Assembly (NCBI GenBank): GCA_021432605.1
Contig: MU271144.1
Coordinates: 744,001 to 808,000, forward strand
From: Coniochaeta sp. PMI_546
Taxonomy: Eukaryota; Ascomycota; Sordariomycetes; Coniochaetales; Coniochaetaceae
Length of the DNA: 64,000 nt
Reading direction: 5' to 3'
The notes under the pieces were generated by a model. It ran no database searches, was not told where the DNA came from, and saw only the letters and a program-made list of their open reading frames with translations. The translations under genes were made by a program, and so were the position numbers. How positions within the stretch are numbered: position 1 is the stretch's first letter; each line of letters opens with the position of its first letter. This document shows, one piece after another, positions 9,803 to 21,403 of this stretch.

Positions 9803-12800
9803 CTATACCTGATCGAGCCCTTCCAAAATCCTCCTCGCGGCATCGATCCGTCTGCGATACATCCGGCTCTCAGCGCTGGCCTTACCGCTCTCTGTCAGCC
9901 CAAGCACACACCGTCCCAAGTTCGCCACCAGCCTCTCCACGAGGTACTGGTCCTCACGAAGTAGCACCTGCATGGCTTGCGGCGTAGGCATCTTTGTAGG
10001 TGACCCATTAGTGGCACTGCTGGCGCTCCGGTTGGTCCCGTTGAGCTTAAGATCGTGCGGATTATCTCTTTCATGCTGCTGCTGCTCGCAGATACTAGCT
10101 GTTTCGTTCAGCAGGCTGTCAGACAGGGCTTTCAGCTCGTGATCCGGCGACGAATGTTGTGGGGTCAAGACGCCAATGCTGTTTGCCTTCTTTGTCCTGT
10201 TGACCAGCGGGAAGCTGCGTGTGGTGCCAGTCGATTCGAGAGACGAGACAGACGGTCGGTGGAGGGAGGCCATTGCAGAGCTAGACATTGGTCGGCGGCT
10301 AACCGAGACACGTGGGTTGAAATTTGCATAAGGGTCTTCATTCTCCTTGCCTTCTTCCTCAGGAATCGACGTAAATGACGCGATGCTGTGTCTCGTGACA
10401 GCGGTGGACGGTCGGCTGCCGTGGTCATTGCTGGCAGCAGTGCCGGACGCAAAAGTTATTCTTCTCACTGACTCGGCACTGCTAGGCCTCGACTTAGAAG
10501 GCACTGGCACACCACCCTGGGCTGCAAGCTCCTTTGCCCGGCCCTCATGCTCCATCGGGCTCCCTCCAGACCCTTCAGTAGCCGTAGCAAATGTGCCCAC
10601 AGTTGAGATCGAAGCATCGCTATTCCTCCGTACTTTCGTAGGTGGCGGGCTACCGGAGCCATCACTGCTGCCAGTCCTGGCCGTCTCTGAGTCGTCCTTA
10701 GCACCCTCAGTGATCGCGCGCGTGGTTACGACGGAATCTTCCGAAGTGAAACTGTCGCGGCTCCCTCTCCGCCCCAAGCGTTGCTGGCTGATAGTCCCCA
10801 TAGCACTGTGCAGAAAGAAGTGCTCGTAGTCGAAAGCATCCTCGCGATCCTCGTGGGAGATTGGATGTTGCAGCGCATCTTGGTAGAGCGACTCGCCGCT
10901 CTCACTGTAGTATGCCTCTTCGTCAAGTGCTTGTGTGTCATCCGGTACCTCGTCCTCAAAGTCGCCGTTTTCCGTGTGCATATCGGATATGCTATCGTCA
11001 TCGTCTTCTACGTCACCAGTCTCGGTTTCCGGCGCAGCTCCCGCAGATTTCCGTTCGGGCGAGTAGGCTCCGGGCGGCCGTAGTTGCGTGTTGTTCTCGA
11101 TCTCGCTGTAAACCGATTCGTCCTCTTCTCCAGACAGCTCCTTCAGCTCGCTCACCGCGACCGGCTCCTGGTCGTTGACAGTCTCCACATCCGCATTCCA
11201 CGGACCCCTACCCACACTGCCGTTTCCGCTCCCCATCTCTGAGCTTAAACGCGATGTCTTAGGCTCTGCATACCACTGATCCACCTGTGCATGAGTAAAA
11301 GGGCTTGGCGTCCGTAAACTCTGTAGGCTTCTCCGCTTCATGCTGTCAGAGCGTGCTTGCTCCCGCAAATTCGAAAGTCGTCCCTTTAGGTCTTTCATCT
11401 GATCCTTGATGTCGCGCATTTGTGCAACAGAGGCCGATCTCTGTATAGGCCGACTGTTTGCACTGCCACTATCACTGAACGAGCCAAAGGTTGGACTGAG
11501 GAACCGGTTAAGCTTCGCGCTATTACTCCCATCCTCTGACAGCTGCCCATTAGAGTCAGCAGCGTCCTCGGACAAGGGCGCAAGTCCATGGTGATCCCGC
11601 AGTAGCGAAGATGTCCTTTGCACCGTTTGGCCATCTAGGCTATTTCTGATCTGATCTTCACTCCTGGAGGTCGTGAGTGGCCGCCTGTATCCACCGGAAA
11701 CTCCAAGTGCACTTGCCGACCTCTGTGTGCCAATTCTCGGTGCAGGGGCGAGATCGGTCGTGTTATCGCTGGAAAGACGCGAATGCCTTGGAGAAGTCGG
11801 CGAGGAAGGGTCAGCATCTCTTATGTAAGTCGCCGTTGAAGCCCGTTTGAACGGCGGAGACGGGGTTGAATCAGAGCCAAGAGATCCGAGAGATGACCTG
11901 GACGGTGTGGAAACATGGAGGGAGCTGCGAGCACGTGTGAGGTTGCCTTCCATGGTCTGTTTCATCCCCATTAGTTTACGTTCAGATACACGGAATCCAG
12001 TAATGGTTACGGAAGTGAACTCACCGTCAGTTTCCGCTTGGCATTGGCGAGGATTTCCTCCGCCCTCCGACTCAGCGACGTAGACGAGGTTATAGAAAGT
12101 CTGTCGAGATTGTCGCTTTGCGGTACTCCAAGCCTGGCTGTGCTCTCAGGCGGCGCAGCTTGCTCGGCATATGATTCCGCGACACTCTCCTCATCGTCGC
12201 CCTGGAAGACGCTATCGTCGACGCTCACTGTGTCGTCGAAGTCGGCGAACAACTCCGTCCTCTCTTGTGTGGTGATGGTGCTCGTGCTCTCGCCGCTATC
12301 ACGTCGCTCGCGGTGCGCCGCTAGGTTCTTGGCGGAACGCTTCTTCAAGGTGTGCTCAACGCCCATCGTCGGAGAGGATCGAAGAGCCGCATCGCTGCCG
12401 CTTCCTCTCGTAGGTGATTGCTGCACCTGCGCGAACTTTCTGATCCTCGCCGGTGACGGTTTTCCAGGCGTGCTTTCCACTTCGGTAACCTCGCCGATAT
12501 CTGACAGCATCGTCCCATTGCCATATATTATCGGCGTGGTAGGCGTCATGGGACCTGTTGGCCCATATGGGTGGTTCGTCTGATGCTGGCCCATGCCATT
12601 GCCAAAGATCTGGCTCAGATCAGGACCAGCGGTATGCGCATTCTTCCACATCATCAGGGGCGAGTGGTTGCGATCATCGTCCAGCTCCAGCCCAGGGGAG
12701 ACGGAGCGGTCGTAGTCGGGCAGAATCATGTCAGGGTTCGTCAATGTAGGTGAAGCAGGGAGATGTGCGTATGTCTGGCTCGGGCCATGACGGTGCGAGG

Positions 12801-12867
12801 TTCGAGGGTCCATTTGGACCTCCGTCGCTGCCATGACGGCGGCCAAGTGCTTTTTGTTCGACGGCAA
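9803..12867 (-). CDS. Large Ser-rich conserved fungal protein, function unknown
   Basis: Two exons, 12025-12867 and 9803-11956, give 998 residues. The 68-nt intron (11957-12024) has a GTGAGT donor, an ACTAATG branch site and a CAG acceptor; splicing in phase 0 joins ANAKRKLT to TMEGNLTRARSS, a continuous helical-looking segment. Most of the protein is low complexity (Ser, Asp, Glu, Pro) with numerous potential phosphorylation sites. Ordered islands are residues about 260-300 (RRAEEILANAKRKL), a coiled coil (MRDIKDQMKDLKGRLSNLRE) followed by PFTHAQVDQWYAEP, and the C-terminal 55 residues (MQVLLREDQYLVERLVANLG to RRILEGLDQV). These islands look conserved, so a Pezizomycotina-wide orthologue is expected. 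No enzyme or DNA-binding domain is seen. Confidence 0.85.
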
Positions 12868-15233
12868 GCAGGTTCGTAGTGAGGAAGCGAAGCCCGGCTT
12901 TAGACTAGCTTATTGGCCGCAAGCGGCTCGTCTCCGCAGGATGTGGATCGCGATTCCCGTCAACGACACATGCAGAAAATGTTTCGTGGAGAAAGTCTGG
13001 TGTGAAACACGCGATGTGGACTGGAAGAGAAGTGGACTTTAATGACGAGAAGTAGGGTGATGGTCGTTAGTCGGGAGGACTGCAATCAAGTGGATAAATT
13101 GCAGAACAACAAGGTGAAGTCTGCCGGCGACTGAGAGACTGCCAAAGGCATCGGCACTATATCATTATGCCAGTGTCGCGCAGAGTTGTTGGGTCTCGTG
13201 TCGTGACACGGGTATAATACGCAATTGTTGAGAGTCGAAAAGGTGGTAACACAATCAAGCGGAAACGACCGCGAGGTCAATAAGGCGGAGAGTCTCAAAA
13301 TATCAGGATGACTTCAGCATTCAATTGCAGGACGACAAGGAGAGAAAATTTACTGAACACTTGGACTCGAGCAAACCGAAGAAAGTTGCTGCCCCGGAAT
13401 TAGATGCGATCAGCACCCTGGCAGGCTGGCAGGTTTGGCGCTGGGCCACTGGGCCACTGGCACTGGCACAGAGATCCAATGAAGGACCCGGAAGCAGGCA
13501 GAGACAGGAACCACCCATATCGAATTTCAAATGGTTGATGAGAAGGAGGAACCAGGGGGTCAAGTCCTTGGTCAAGGTGTGGCTTGCAACATTGAAGGGA
13601 AGTGGGGGGGGATCAAGGATCGGTCGCAATCAAAAGTCGACAAAGGACCTTGTGCGATAGTTATCTTTCCGTGTACAAACTTTGAAAAGCACTTTCTTAG
13701 TCACTTCCGTAGACTTTACACGTCTTCTCTATCTCTCTCCTACATGTTATTTCCTACCTAAGGTAGGTAGGTTGGCTTAGAGACTTAAAGTAAGGTAGGT
13801 ACTTTTCCAAGCCCAGATAATAAGTACCTGGATGCCGTCACGGAAAGACATTGTGGGGAACTTTGCCTTTACTGTGGCACATTGTTACCGCTGCAAAGGG
13901 CAAGAGTGCAGGCTGGAAGCGGAAACGCGAACCACGATGCGATCCTGCCTTAACATGTATTTTATACACGTGTAGTATGTATACCTTAAGGTACCTTATA
14001 TCATATACATACACGTGAGAGAAGCTCGCAAAAGTCTTGCGCCTGGCTGAAGACAACAAAAGAGCAAAGCTATTGCTCAATCCCGCGGCTTCTGCTCCGG
14101 TTATGCTGCTAAGGAAATGGCACAACCTTATAGGCCTATACACTACTTGCATAATGCTGATAGTGCGACTGCCGTCAGCTGAGAGCTCGTCACACCGTCC
14201 CTGGCGCGATCCTGAACCCCTGGCGGTTCGCGCATCATGAAAAAGGGGCTGCATTGATTCGTGCACGAGCCAACAGAAGGCGATCTCTATCGCAAAGTGA
14301 CCCTTGTAGCTTGAGAGGGCCGATCCGGCATTTGATCGATCTTCCACATCTGCCTTAGACCTTCTTGGGAACTGGCTGTTCTAGTGTCTGATTCCGGGAA
14401 TCATATATGACCAGATCTAAGCCTCAGTACGGGGTGGCGCCGGTGGACTTAGAGCAAACAGGGCTGCAGTATATACAGTCCAGTCTCTTGCTTCCAGCTC
14501 TCCGCAATGAAGCCAACCTTGAGGAGGGGTGCACAACCATCCCCATGTTATAGAGGTATAGTGCCGACTTGAAGCACCAGATCTTCGGTTCGGCCAGCGA
14601 TCAGGCGCCCAACCTTATTCATGCACGGTTGGTAAGGTACGTGCGGGTTATGCCATTACAAAGAGTTGAAGAGTTGGATCTCAGATTTCCATCTTGACCT
14701 TCCTTGGGGACCCGAGACACCTCACCCGCCGGAACCAGCACAACGGTAAGACAGTGCGGTCCGTTCTCGTCCCCGTTTGCCTTTACACAGTTTGCCCTGT
14801 ATGAGAGAGTCTGTACGTTGACCTACATCTAGCCTGGAGTGTTTCCCAACATACCTATACTAGACGAGAACCTGTCTGGTATATCATCAAACAAATAGAG
14901 TCGGGAAGTAAAAGAGACACGATACTGGAGGTCAGATGAAGAGCTTAGTCAGCAGAGCTGCGACACCGAAAGCGCGTCACGTGTAGCAACTTTGAAGTTG
15001 TTTTGTTGTCACCATCAACAACTCACATTGATACACGCCCTTCTGCTTTTACTATTCTACGATACAGAACTCGGATTCCATTCCAGGCTGGGTCTCTGAG
15101 TATCGTGTATCTACAAGCACTTTTGAAGTGTGCGCCCGTCATTCTGCTTCTCGGTCCTCGCTGACCGGCGTAATAACCTCCTGCACTACAAGTTAGGTAC
15201 GTCATATCTGTCGAATACCAAACGAGTAGCAAG
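12868..15233. other. Long gene-poor spacer
   Basis: Nearly 2.4 kb. The first few hundred bases should be the promoter of the minus-strand Ser-rich gene and the last few hundred that of APQ12. In between are short frames only; the longest (13838-14347, minus, 169 codons) has no domain and an unnatural mix of Cys, Arg and Ser. A 51-codon plus-strand frame starts at about 14407 (MTRSKPQYGVAPVDLEQTG) but is too short to support. The stretch is richer in A and T than its surroundings and carries TAAGGTA/TACCTTA microrepeats. Confidence 0.5.
13753..13998. repeat. TACCTTA/TAAGGTA microrepeats and small palindromes
   Basis: At 13753-13767 the motif CCTACCT is followed one base later by its complement AGGTAGG, then by further AGGT units up to 13800. 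At 13983-13997 two 10-bp palindromes overlap (ACCTTAAGGT and AAGGTACCTT). The same TAAGGTA core recurs in other spacers of the window (about 14632, 17460, 26161, 34651-34682 and 38845) and not obviously in exons. Its meaning is unknown; no flanking transposon ends were seen. Confidence 0.5.
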
Positions 15234-15956
15234 ATGGATTCGTGGATCATGGACTATGTTAAAGGTAAGCAAACCGCAATGTCGCCCAATGTGTCCAGCT
15301 GGTCTCTTCTCGACCTATGTATTTCGAAGTCACGAGCCACGCCGCCGTGAATGTCTGTCAGCACGGGCCAGATTCTGCACGTTACACCGAGAAGACCTCA
15401 CCTAGAGCTCCCCACCTCCACGTCAATCATCTTGCAAGCTAACCACAACCTCCCACCAGACTTCGTCTTCAACTCAGAACTCCTCCAAGAACATGTCTTT
15501 CAACCAGACTCGGCCCCAGCAGTCATAAAACGCCAGCTCGCAGGAACCCTCCAGAAAGCCCTCGGCGTAATGGCGCCCATCATCGGTCCCATCTTAGACC
15601 GCCTCACCCAGGCCCTCTACAGCAGCCCTGACATCGTGGTGCTAGGCTTCTTCTGCCTCATCCTCGTGCTCGTCCTCCAGATCCTGAGCTGGCTGAGGCG
15701 GGCGCTGGTTTTCTGGACGAGGATAGCGTTCCGCATGGCGTTTTATGCTGGACTCGTGGCGCTCGCGGCGTCGGTCTGGCAGCGTGGGTTCGAGGCTAGC
15801 TGGTCGGATGCGGTAGCTATTGGGAATACGCTGTTGAAGTATGGCGGATGGGTGAAGGATATCTGGATCAACGAGTACAGGAAATACGAGCAGCAGGGGC
15901 AGAAGACAAGGGGTGGATATTCGAGCCCACAGGCCGGACGTTGGAGGAACCGGTAA
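15234..15956 (+). CDS. APQ12: Nuclear envelope/ER membrane protein Apq12
   Basis: Exon 1 is 15234-15264 (MDSWIMDYVK plus one base) and exon 2 is 15460-15956, giving 175 residues. The 195-nt intron has a GTAAGC donor and GCTAACC branch site shortly before the CAG acceptor, and joining gives VKDFVFNSELLQEHVF. The body matches Apq12: an amphipathic lead (GPILDRLTQALYSSPDIV), two hydrophobic segments at about residues 77-98 and 102-122 (VVLGFFCLILVLVLQIL and FRMAFYAGLVALAASV), then WQRGFE and a Trp/Tyr-rich tail (GGWVKDIWINEYRKYE). In yeast Apq12 acts in nuclear pore biogenesis and nuclear envelope lipid homeostasis together with Brl1 and Brr6. Convergent with GPN3. Confidence 0.85.
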
Positions 15957-16296
15957 TGGCTTGCGATGGGATAATGTACACGTACACCATGAGTCGCGAC
16001 ATGCATATGGAACAGGTCGGGTTTTGGAGTCGGGGTATCGGCTGGTTAAAAAGGCTCCCGGCACTTAGTACAAGCTGGAGTTAAATGGTGTGGATGCGAT
16101 GGGTCGTGTCAGGGTTTAGAAGCTTGGATTACGGAAGCCAAGAAATCTTGCAATATCAACAACAGTCTCTAAGGACTCCTAACGCCAACGCTATGCAGTA
16201 CCTAACCAGATCATGGGCAATGGAGGACAGAAAGTCTCTGTGGGCAGATAACACCAACATCCGCGGCCTTCCCGAATCGTACAGTCTATGGCCGCA
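15957..16296. other. Convergent 3' spacer, APQ12/GPN3
   Basis: 340 bases between two stop codons. It holds the 3' flanks of both genes; no further gene is seen. Confidence 0.5.
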
Positions 16297-17278
16297 CTAC
16301 TCCTCGGGGTCGTAACCCCCATCCTCATCCTTAACCTCCCTCGGCTCCTGAGCTTCGTGATATTGAATCATATCATCGATGTAACTCAGAATAGCAGCGA
16401 CACTATCCTCATCCGACGCATCCAGCTTCAGGTAGCTGACCATACTGAAGTTCTCGATCAGGCTCGCGACAGCCGTGTTCAGCCGCCTGAAGCTCGCGCC
16501 CCTCATCATGGCGCCCGTGTCTTGCGGGTCAGCCACCTCTTCCTCGACGTTCTCGCCAGCTTTCCTCCTGGCTACCACCTCGGGATCTTCCTCGATCAGG
16601 GTCGTGTCGGGCGTGATAAACTTCTTCAGGTCCTTCTTGCGCACCTGCCCCTTGATCAGGTCCATCTTGCTCAGAATGTTGATATGCGGCATCTCCATGA
16701 GTATCATGGCGCTCATGGCGCTCAGGGTTCCAGAGAAGAACTTTGCCCTGTCCACTATGAAGGTTGCCTCGAGCAGGTACGCGGCGCATAACCGGATGTC
16801 CAGCGAGCCGGGGCGCGACAGGAACTTGACGAGCGAGGGGAGGATGGGAATGTGCGTGTACAGCTCGATCTGGCCCGGCATGTCGAAGATGATGAGATAC
16901 TCTTCTGTTAGAGAGTCGAGGGCATCCGAGAGGAAGTCGAGGTTCTCCATCAGGAACTCGAAGCAGTAGATCAGGCCGCCGTTGGGGCCGAGGCCCATCT
17001 CTTCCATTACATCTTCGAGGGAGATTAGGTCTTTGATGTCGAGGTCTGGCTGGTGTTCGAAGCTCTCGGCGGCAGGGTCTAGATTGACGTAGAAGCAGGA
17101 CCTCCGATTCAGTTGGAGATGTGTGATTAAAGATGCGCAAAAGGTCGACTATGGGAAGATGAGGCCATGGTTAGTTCGCACATGAATCAAGACGGCACAC
17201 TGCAAGAGGAGGGAGCTAAGAAAGACCAACCTTGCCCGCACCCGCTGGACCCATCACTACCACGCCGTACTTGCTCAT
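16297..17278 (-). CDS. GPN3: GPN-loop GTPase 3
   Basis: Exon 1 (17231-17278) encodes MSKYGVVVMGPAGAGK; exon 2 (16297-17148) begins STFCASLITHLQLNRRSC. Together they give 299 residues, close to the usual GPN3 length. The 82-nt intron (17149-17230, GTTGGT...TAG) interrupts the P-loop exactly between Lys16 and Ser17. The signature Gly-Pro-Asn loop is present (GLGPNGGL, residues about 68-75), as are FDMPGQIELYTH (G3-like) and ILSKMDL (G4-like). The acidic tail ending DEDGGYDPEE is typical. GPN GTPases assist assembly and nuclear import of RNA polymerase II. A Pol III subunit gene also lies in this window, but not adjacent. Divergent from the SAM synthetase gene. Confidence 0.94.
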
Positions 17279-18120
17279 CTTGAAGTCTTAATCACAATAA
17301 TGCTTATGCCCAATGACGTGTGAAGCTTAAAAGGTTGTGTCGAAAGGCTGCGATGATTTTTTATCAGCCTTATCGCCTTTCGAGCTCGCAGACGATGCTG
17401 GTCTGCCGAGTGGGCAGAGTGAGACCCGTTTTTCGACCCCTCAGTGTGGGGCTACAGTGGTAAGGTAGGCCTGCAGGTCCTTCCTGCTACTACGTACACT
17501 ACACAGTAAGTATTTTTGCTGATGGGCGGTGAAAGGGTGGGTGACAGCGGCTTGTATGGCGCAATCCGCTGGATTTTGGGCGACACTGGACCGCATGGGG
17601 TACTGTCTACCTCAAGCCAACAGCCAATTGCCGGGGAATAGATGTACCGAGTACCCGCTATCGAGAGTTGCAAACTTCAATTGCACCACCGGCATGGTGG
17701 GCCGGTCCTCGGCCACTCGGACCCTACTTCTAAATTTCTGCCAGTGGACAGTGAAGAAGCGACACGGGCCTGAGGGGCAGGACGAGGGAGGGATGAAGGA
17801 GTCTCAGTGCAAAAAATTCCTCTCATAAATAGTATTTCGATAGCGCCCCAACCACTTGCTCCCCTTCTCAACGTCCCATCATCCCTTTGCTTGCCTCTCT
17901 CCTCTCCTTTATCAAGGACTCTTCCCCAGACTCGACCTTGCTTCTCCATCAAACGGTTTGTTTTGCCTCGCATCTTCTTGCACTGACTTTTTACGAAAAG
18001 TCCCCGAGAATCCGTCCGTGCTCGACTCTAACAAAGCATTCGCCGACTAGGTCCTTCATCCCCCCGAAGCTTCTCCTTTACAAGCCGTGATCTTTCGTTT
18101 GACACATTCTCTCCATCACA
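17279..18120. promoter_or_regulatory. Divergent promoter region, GPN3/SAM synthetase
   Basis: 842 bases between two divergent start codons. The right half is strongly CT-rich (about 17850-18110), the usual look of a highly expressed fungal leader, and ends CCATCACA before the ATG of the SAM synthetase. A TAAGGTA motif lies at about 17460. Small frames here are not convincing. Confidence 0.5.
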
Positions 18121-19476
18121 ATGGCCACCAACGGTACCAGCAACGGAACCAATGGCATCAATGTCAGCGGTTGGAAGCACTACAATGAGGGCACCTTCCT
18201 GTTCACCGTAAGTTGCCGGCCCTGAATGCCCCGCCTTCGGGAATTTCACCCCTTATGCCGTGCTGACCGCTCTCTCGGCCAATCTAGTCCGAGTCCGTAG
18301 GTGAGGGCCACCCCGACAAGATTGCCGATCAGGTCTCCGACTCTATCTTGGACGCCTGCTTGGCTGAGGACCCCCTTTCCAAGGTTGCGTGCGAGACTGC
18401 CACCAAGACCGGTATGGTCATGGTCTTCGGCGAGATCTCCACAAAGGCCAAGATTGACTACCAGAAGGTTGTCCGCGAGACCATCAAGGGCATTGGCTAC
18501 GATGACTCCTCCAAGGGCTTCGACTACAAGACCCTCAACCTGCTCGTTGCCATCGAGGAGCAGTCCCCCGACATCGCTCAGGGCCTGAACCTCGACGACC
18601 GTCTCGAGAACATCGGCGCCGGTGACCAGGGTATCATGTTCGGCTATGCCACCGACGAGACCCCTGAGCTCTTCCCCCTGACTCTCCTCTTTGCCCACAA
18701 GCTCAACGCTGCCATGGCCGCTGCTCGCCGCGACGGATCCCTCCCATGGCTCCGCCCCGACACCAAGACTCAAGTCACAATTGAGTACAAGCACGACAAC
18801 GGTGCCGTCGTTCCCCTGCGCGTTCACACTGTCGTCGTGTCTGCCCAGCACAGCGAGGACATCACCACCGAGCAGCTCCGCAAGGAGATCAAGGAGAAGA
18901 TCATCCTGGCTACCATTCCGGCCAAGTACATTGACGAGAACACAATCTACCACGTGAGTTATACTGCAGAGTCTTGGTAGGGGTCTTTTGGGCATCTGCT
19001 AACCCCATTCACAGATCCAACCATCAGGCCTCTTCATCATCGGTGGTCCCCAGGGTGACGCCGGTCTGACCGGCCGTAAGATCATCGTCGACACCTACGG
19101 TGGCTGGGGTGCCCACGGTGGCGGTGCCTTCTCCGGCAAGGACTTCTCCAAGGTCGATCGGTCCGCCGCGTATGTTGGCCGCTGGATCGCCAAGTCCCTC
19201 GTCGCCGCCGGTCTCGCTCGCCGCGCCCTCGTCCAACTCTCGTACGCTATCGGTGTTGCCGAGCCCCTGTCGATCTACGTCGACACCTACGGCACTTCCG
19301 AGAAGAACTCCCAGGAGCTTGTCGAGATTATCCGCGCCAACTTCGACCTCCGGCCCGGTGTCATCGTCAAGGAGCTCGACCTCGCCAAGCCCATCTACCT
19401 CCAGACTGCCAAGAACGGTCACTTCGGCACCAACCAGAACTTCAGCTGGGAGAAGCCCAAGGCTCTGAAGTTCTAA
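18121..19476 (+). CDS. S-adenosylmethionine synthetase
   Basis: Three exons, 18121-18207, 18288-18953 and 19015-19476, all joined in phase 0, encode 404 residues. Introns are 80 and 61 nt with GTAAGT and GTGAGT donors. The enzyme makes S-adenosylmethionine from methionine and ATP in the cytosol. Signatures are intact: [11 protein letters not shown] (residues 34-44, ATP-binding His37 and Asp39), [11 protein letters not shown] (139-149, family signature 1) and GGGAFSGKD (286-294, the P-loop-like signature 2). The first 16 residues are a Asn/Gly/Thr-rich extension ahead of [13 protein letters not shown]. Codon use is strongly biased to C-ending codons, as expected of an abundant enzyme. The yeast paralogue pair is SAM1/SAM2; only one copy is seen here, so no symbol is given. 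Confidence 0.96.
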
Positions 19477-20731
19477 GCAGAGACTATGCCTGACTGAGTG
19501 ATGATTATGTGACACATTCACACCGCGAGAGATTCAACTTCTGCTCGTTGGTGGTGTTTCAACTCAAAACTCAAGGATTGTCGTTCTGTTCTTCTTTCTT
19601 TTGTCACATCTGTTTACGCATTTTTATTATATGGGCAGGGTAAACTACAGGCGTACGGTTCTCAACAAACCTGGTTCGGAGAGGCATATATCCACTCATG
19701 CGTTTACGTTTTATTTTTATTTATTTTTCCCCAGCAACGCAACGGTCGAATTGCTTATTGTTTCAAGGAGAGCCACCAACACTTATGGAAAAGTCATTAT
19801 TACCCTTACGACATAGAGTTCAGGAAGGGAGATTCTCTCGGGTTATCGGTCTTTTGGCGGGATGGATACAAGAAGACCTAGCAAGCAGTACAGGCATGCA
19901 GGCTCGTGGGGGGGACGGCGTCTTTCAACAAAGACGCAACATGACCATTATGAGCCCAAGAGAAAACAGGCCCAAAGAGTTGCATTCTGTTTTGGCGATA
20001 CCCCATTAGGGCAGAGCATTTCACACGACAAGCATCGGCGTTTTTAGAGAAAGGGGGGAAACACAAAAAGAACTTCAACATCTTTTTCTTTTTCCCCTAC
20101 ACAAGTCTAGGCCGCCGATCATGTGGGACGTTTTCGAGAAGGGGCCTGGATAGGGATGCAGGGGAAGAGGGTTGTTGGATGACGATCGCGAGGTCGGCTG
20201 TCTGCTTCCTTGGGGGGCGGGGAATGATAATGGGCAGCACAGGAGTGTCATATGGTCACTGCCTGATGGTGGTAGAAGCTTGGTAGTTAACCATAGCTGA
20301 ATTGAGAGCCACATTGTGTGGTTGAGACAACTGCTTAGGACCGTGGGCCTACACGATCTGTTTGAGTATACATGAGTGTATCATTGCACACCTCCTACCG
20401 CCCTCCCCTTCTGTCGCATTCATGGGGGTTGCAGAGACGCAGTCGAGTTGCAGGAAGTCATAATCATGTGTCTGTGGTCACCAAAAGCACGCAAGTCCAT
20501 TGTTCTCCTGAAGGCACTTTTCTCAAAAAAAAGAAAGGGAAAAAAAACTGAGAGTCTGATTCCTCAAGGCTATATCATTGGTAAGGGCCATGTGTCCAGT
20601 CTACCGACTTACCTCCCGATGAACTTACCCAACCTGAACTCCTATTCCGTCTATGTGGGATCCATTGCCCCATCCCTACCGTAACATACTAACCTTGGCT
20701 AGTTATTAGTACTCACCGACTTGAACCCTCC
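19477..20731. other. Spacer downstream of SAM synthetase
   Basis: 1255 bases between the stop codons of two convergent genes. It starts with a T-rich 3' flank (19570-19730) and contains an A-rich run at about 20522-20550. No supported gene; frames are all short. Confidence 0.45.
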
Positions 20732-21403
20732 CTAGATGAAATCCATCAAACACTCAATCTCACAAACCAGCACCGCATCCTGGTTGAACCTCACCTTATA
20801 CGCCCTCGCGGCGTCGGCCACCAGATCGCGGAAAGTCTGCACCCTCCGCAAGTCGTCGCCCTCGAACTCGACCAGGAAGACGACCGTGGTCCCTTCCTTG
20901 ACCACCACGGTGCTCCCGTCGTCCAGGGTGCGCGCCCACTGGCCCGTGGCGCCGGTGTAGGTGCTCCCCTGGGGGAAGCGGGCCGTCACCTCGTTCTCTA
21001 GAAAGTCAGCTAGCAGCTCGTCCGTCACTCCCGCCGAGTCGTCCTTGATCTCGCGGCCGAAGAAGATCTCCCACTTGCGGCCGCGCTTGAGGGGGGTGGA
21101 GATGGGGTTGGGTGCGGACGTAGCCTGAGGCTCGGGCTTGGGCTTAGGCGTAGGCTTGGACCGGGTGCGCTTCTTGGCCCCTTCGGTCGTAGAATTGGCG
21201 TCAGGCGTTGTCTGTGGAGTGTCATTGTTTGATGTTAAGGTCGGGGGCGTGGCTGGGGGCGTGGTCAGTGATGTGCCGGACATGTTGGCGCCCTGCTTCT
21301 GCTTCTTCATGAGCCGTTCAGATTGGCGTGACGCAGCGGCCGGAGCGGGCTTTCCAGAGACACGCTGCTCTTCCGCGTACTTGCGCTTCCTGGTCTCAAC
21401 CAT
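20732..21403 (-). CDS. DUF3574-like domain protein with basic N-terminal region
   Basis: A 223-residue intronless frame. Residues 1-110 are disordered, basic and Pro/Thr-rich, with candidate nuclear localisation clusters (TRKRKY, LMKKQKQ, KKRTRSKP, LKRGRK). Residues about 111-217 form a compact domain with the pattern of DUF3574: WEIFFGREI, then DELLADFLENEVTARFPQG, GQWARTLDDG, VVFLVEF and a final AARAYKVRFNQDAVLVCEIE. In bacteria DUF3574 occurs in small secreted or lipid-anchored proteins; here there is no signal peptide. Domain assignment rests on pattern memory and needs a profile search. Biochemical role is unknown. The next gene upstream is another minus-strand gene 624 bases away. Confidence 0.75.
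   Translation of the reverse strand: MVETRKRKYAEEQRVSGKPAPAAASRQSERLMKKQKQGANMSGTSLTTPPATPPTLTSNNDTPQTTPDANSTTEGAKKRTRSKPTPKPKPEPQATSAPNPISTPLKRGRKWEIFFGREIKDDSAGVTDELLADFLENEVTARFPQGSTYTGATGQWARTLDDGSTVVVKEGTTVVFLVEFEGDDLRRVQTFRDLVADAARAYKVRFNQDAVLVCEIECLMDFI

Noticed and set aside
13838-14347. A 169-codon minus frame in the large spacer
   Set aside because: No domain, odd composition and no splice or start context; likely chance.
20715-20745. GGGTTCAAGTCGG on the minus strand, tRNA B-box-like
   Set aside because: The bases that should form the rest of the tRNA belong to the DUF3574-like coding region and do not fold as one.
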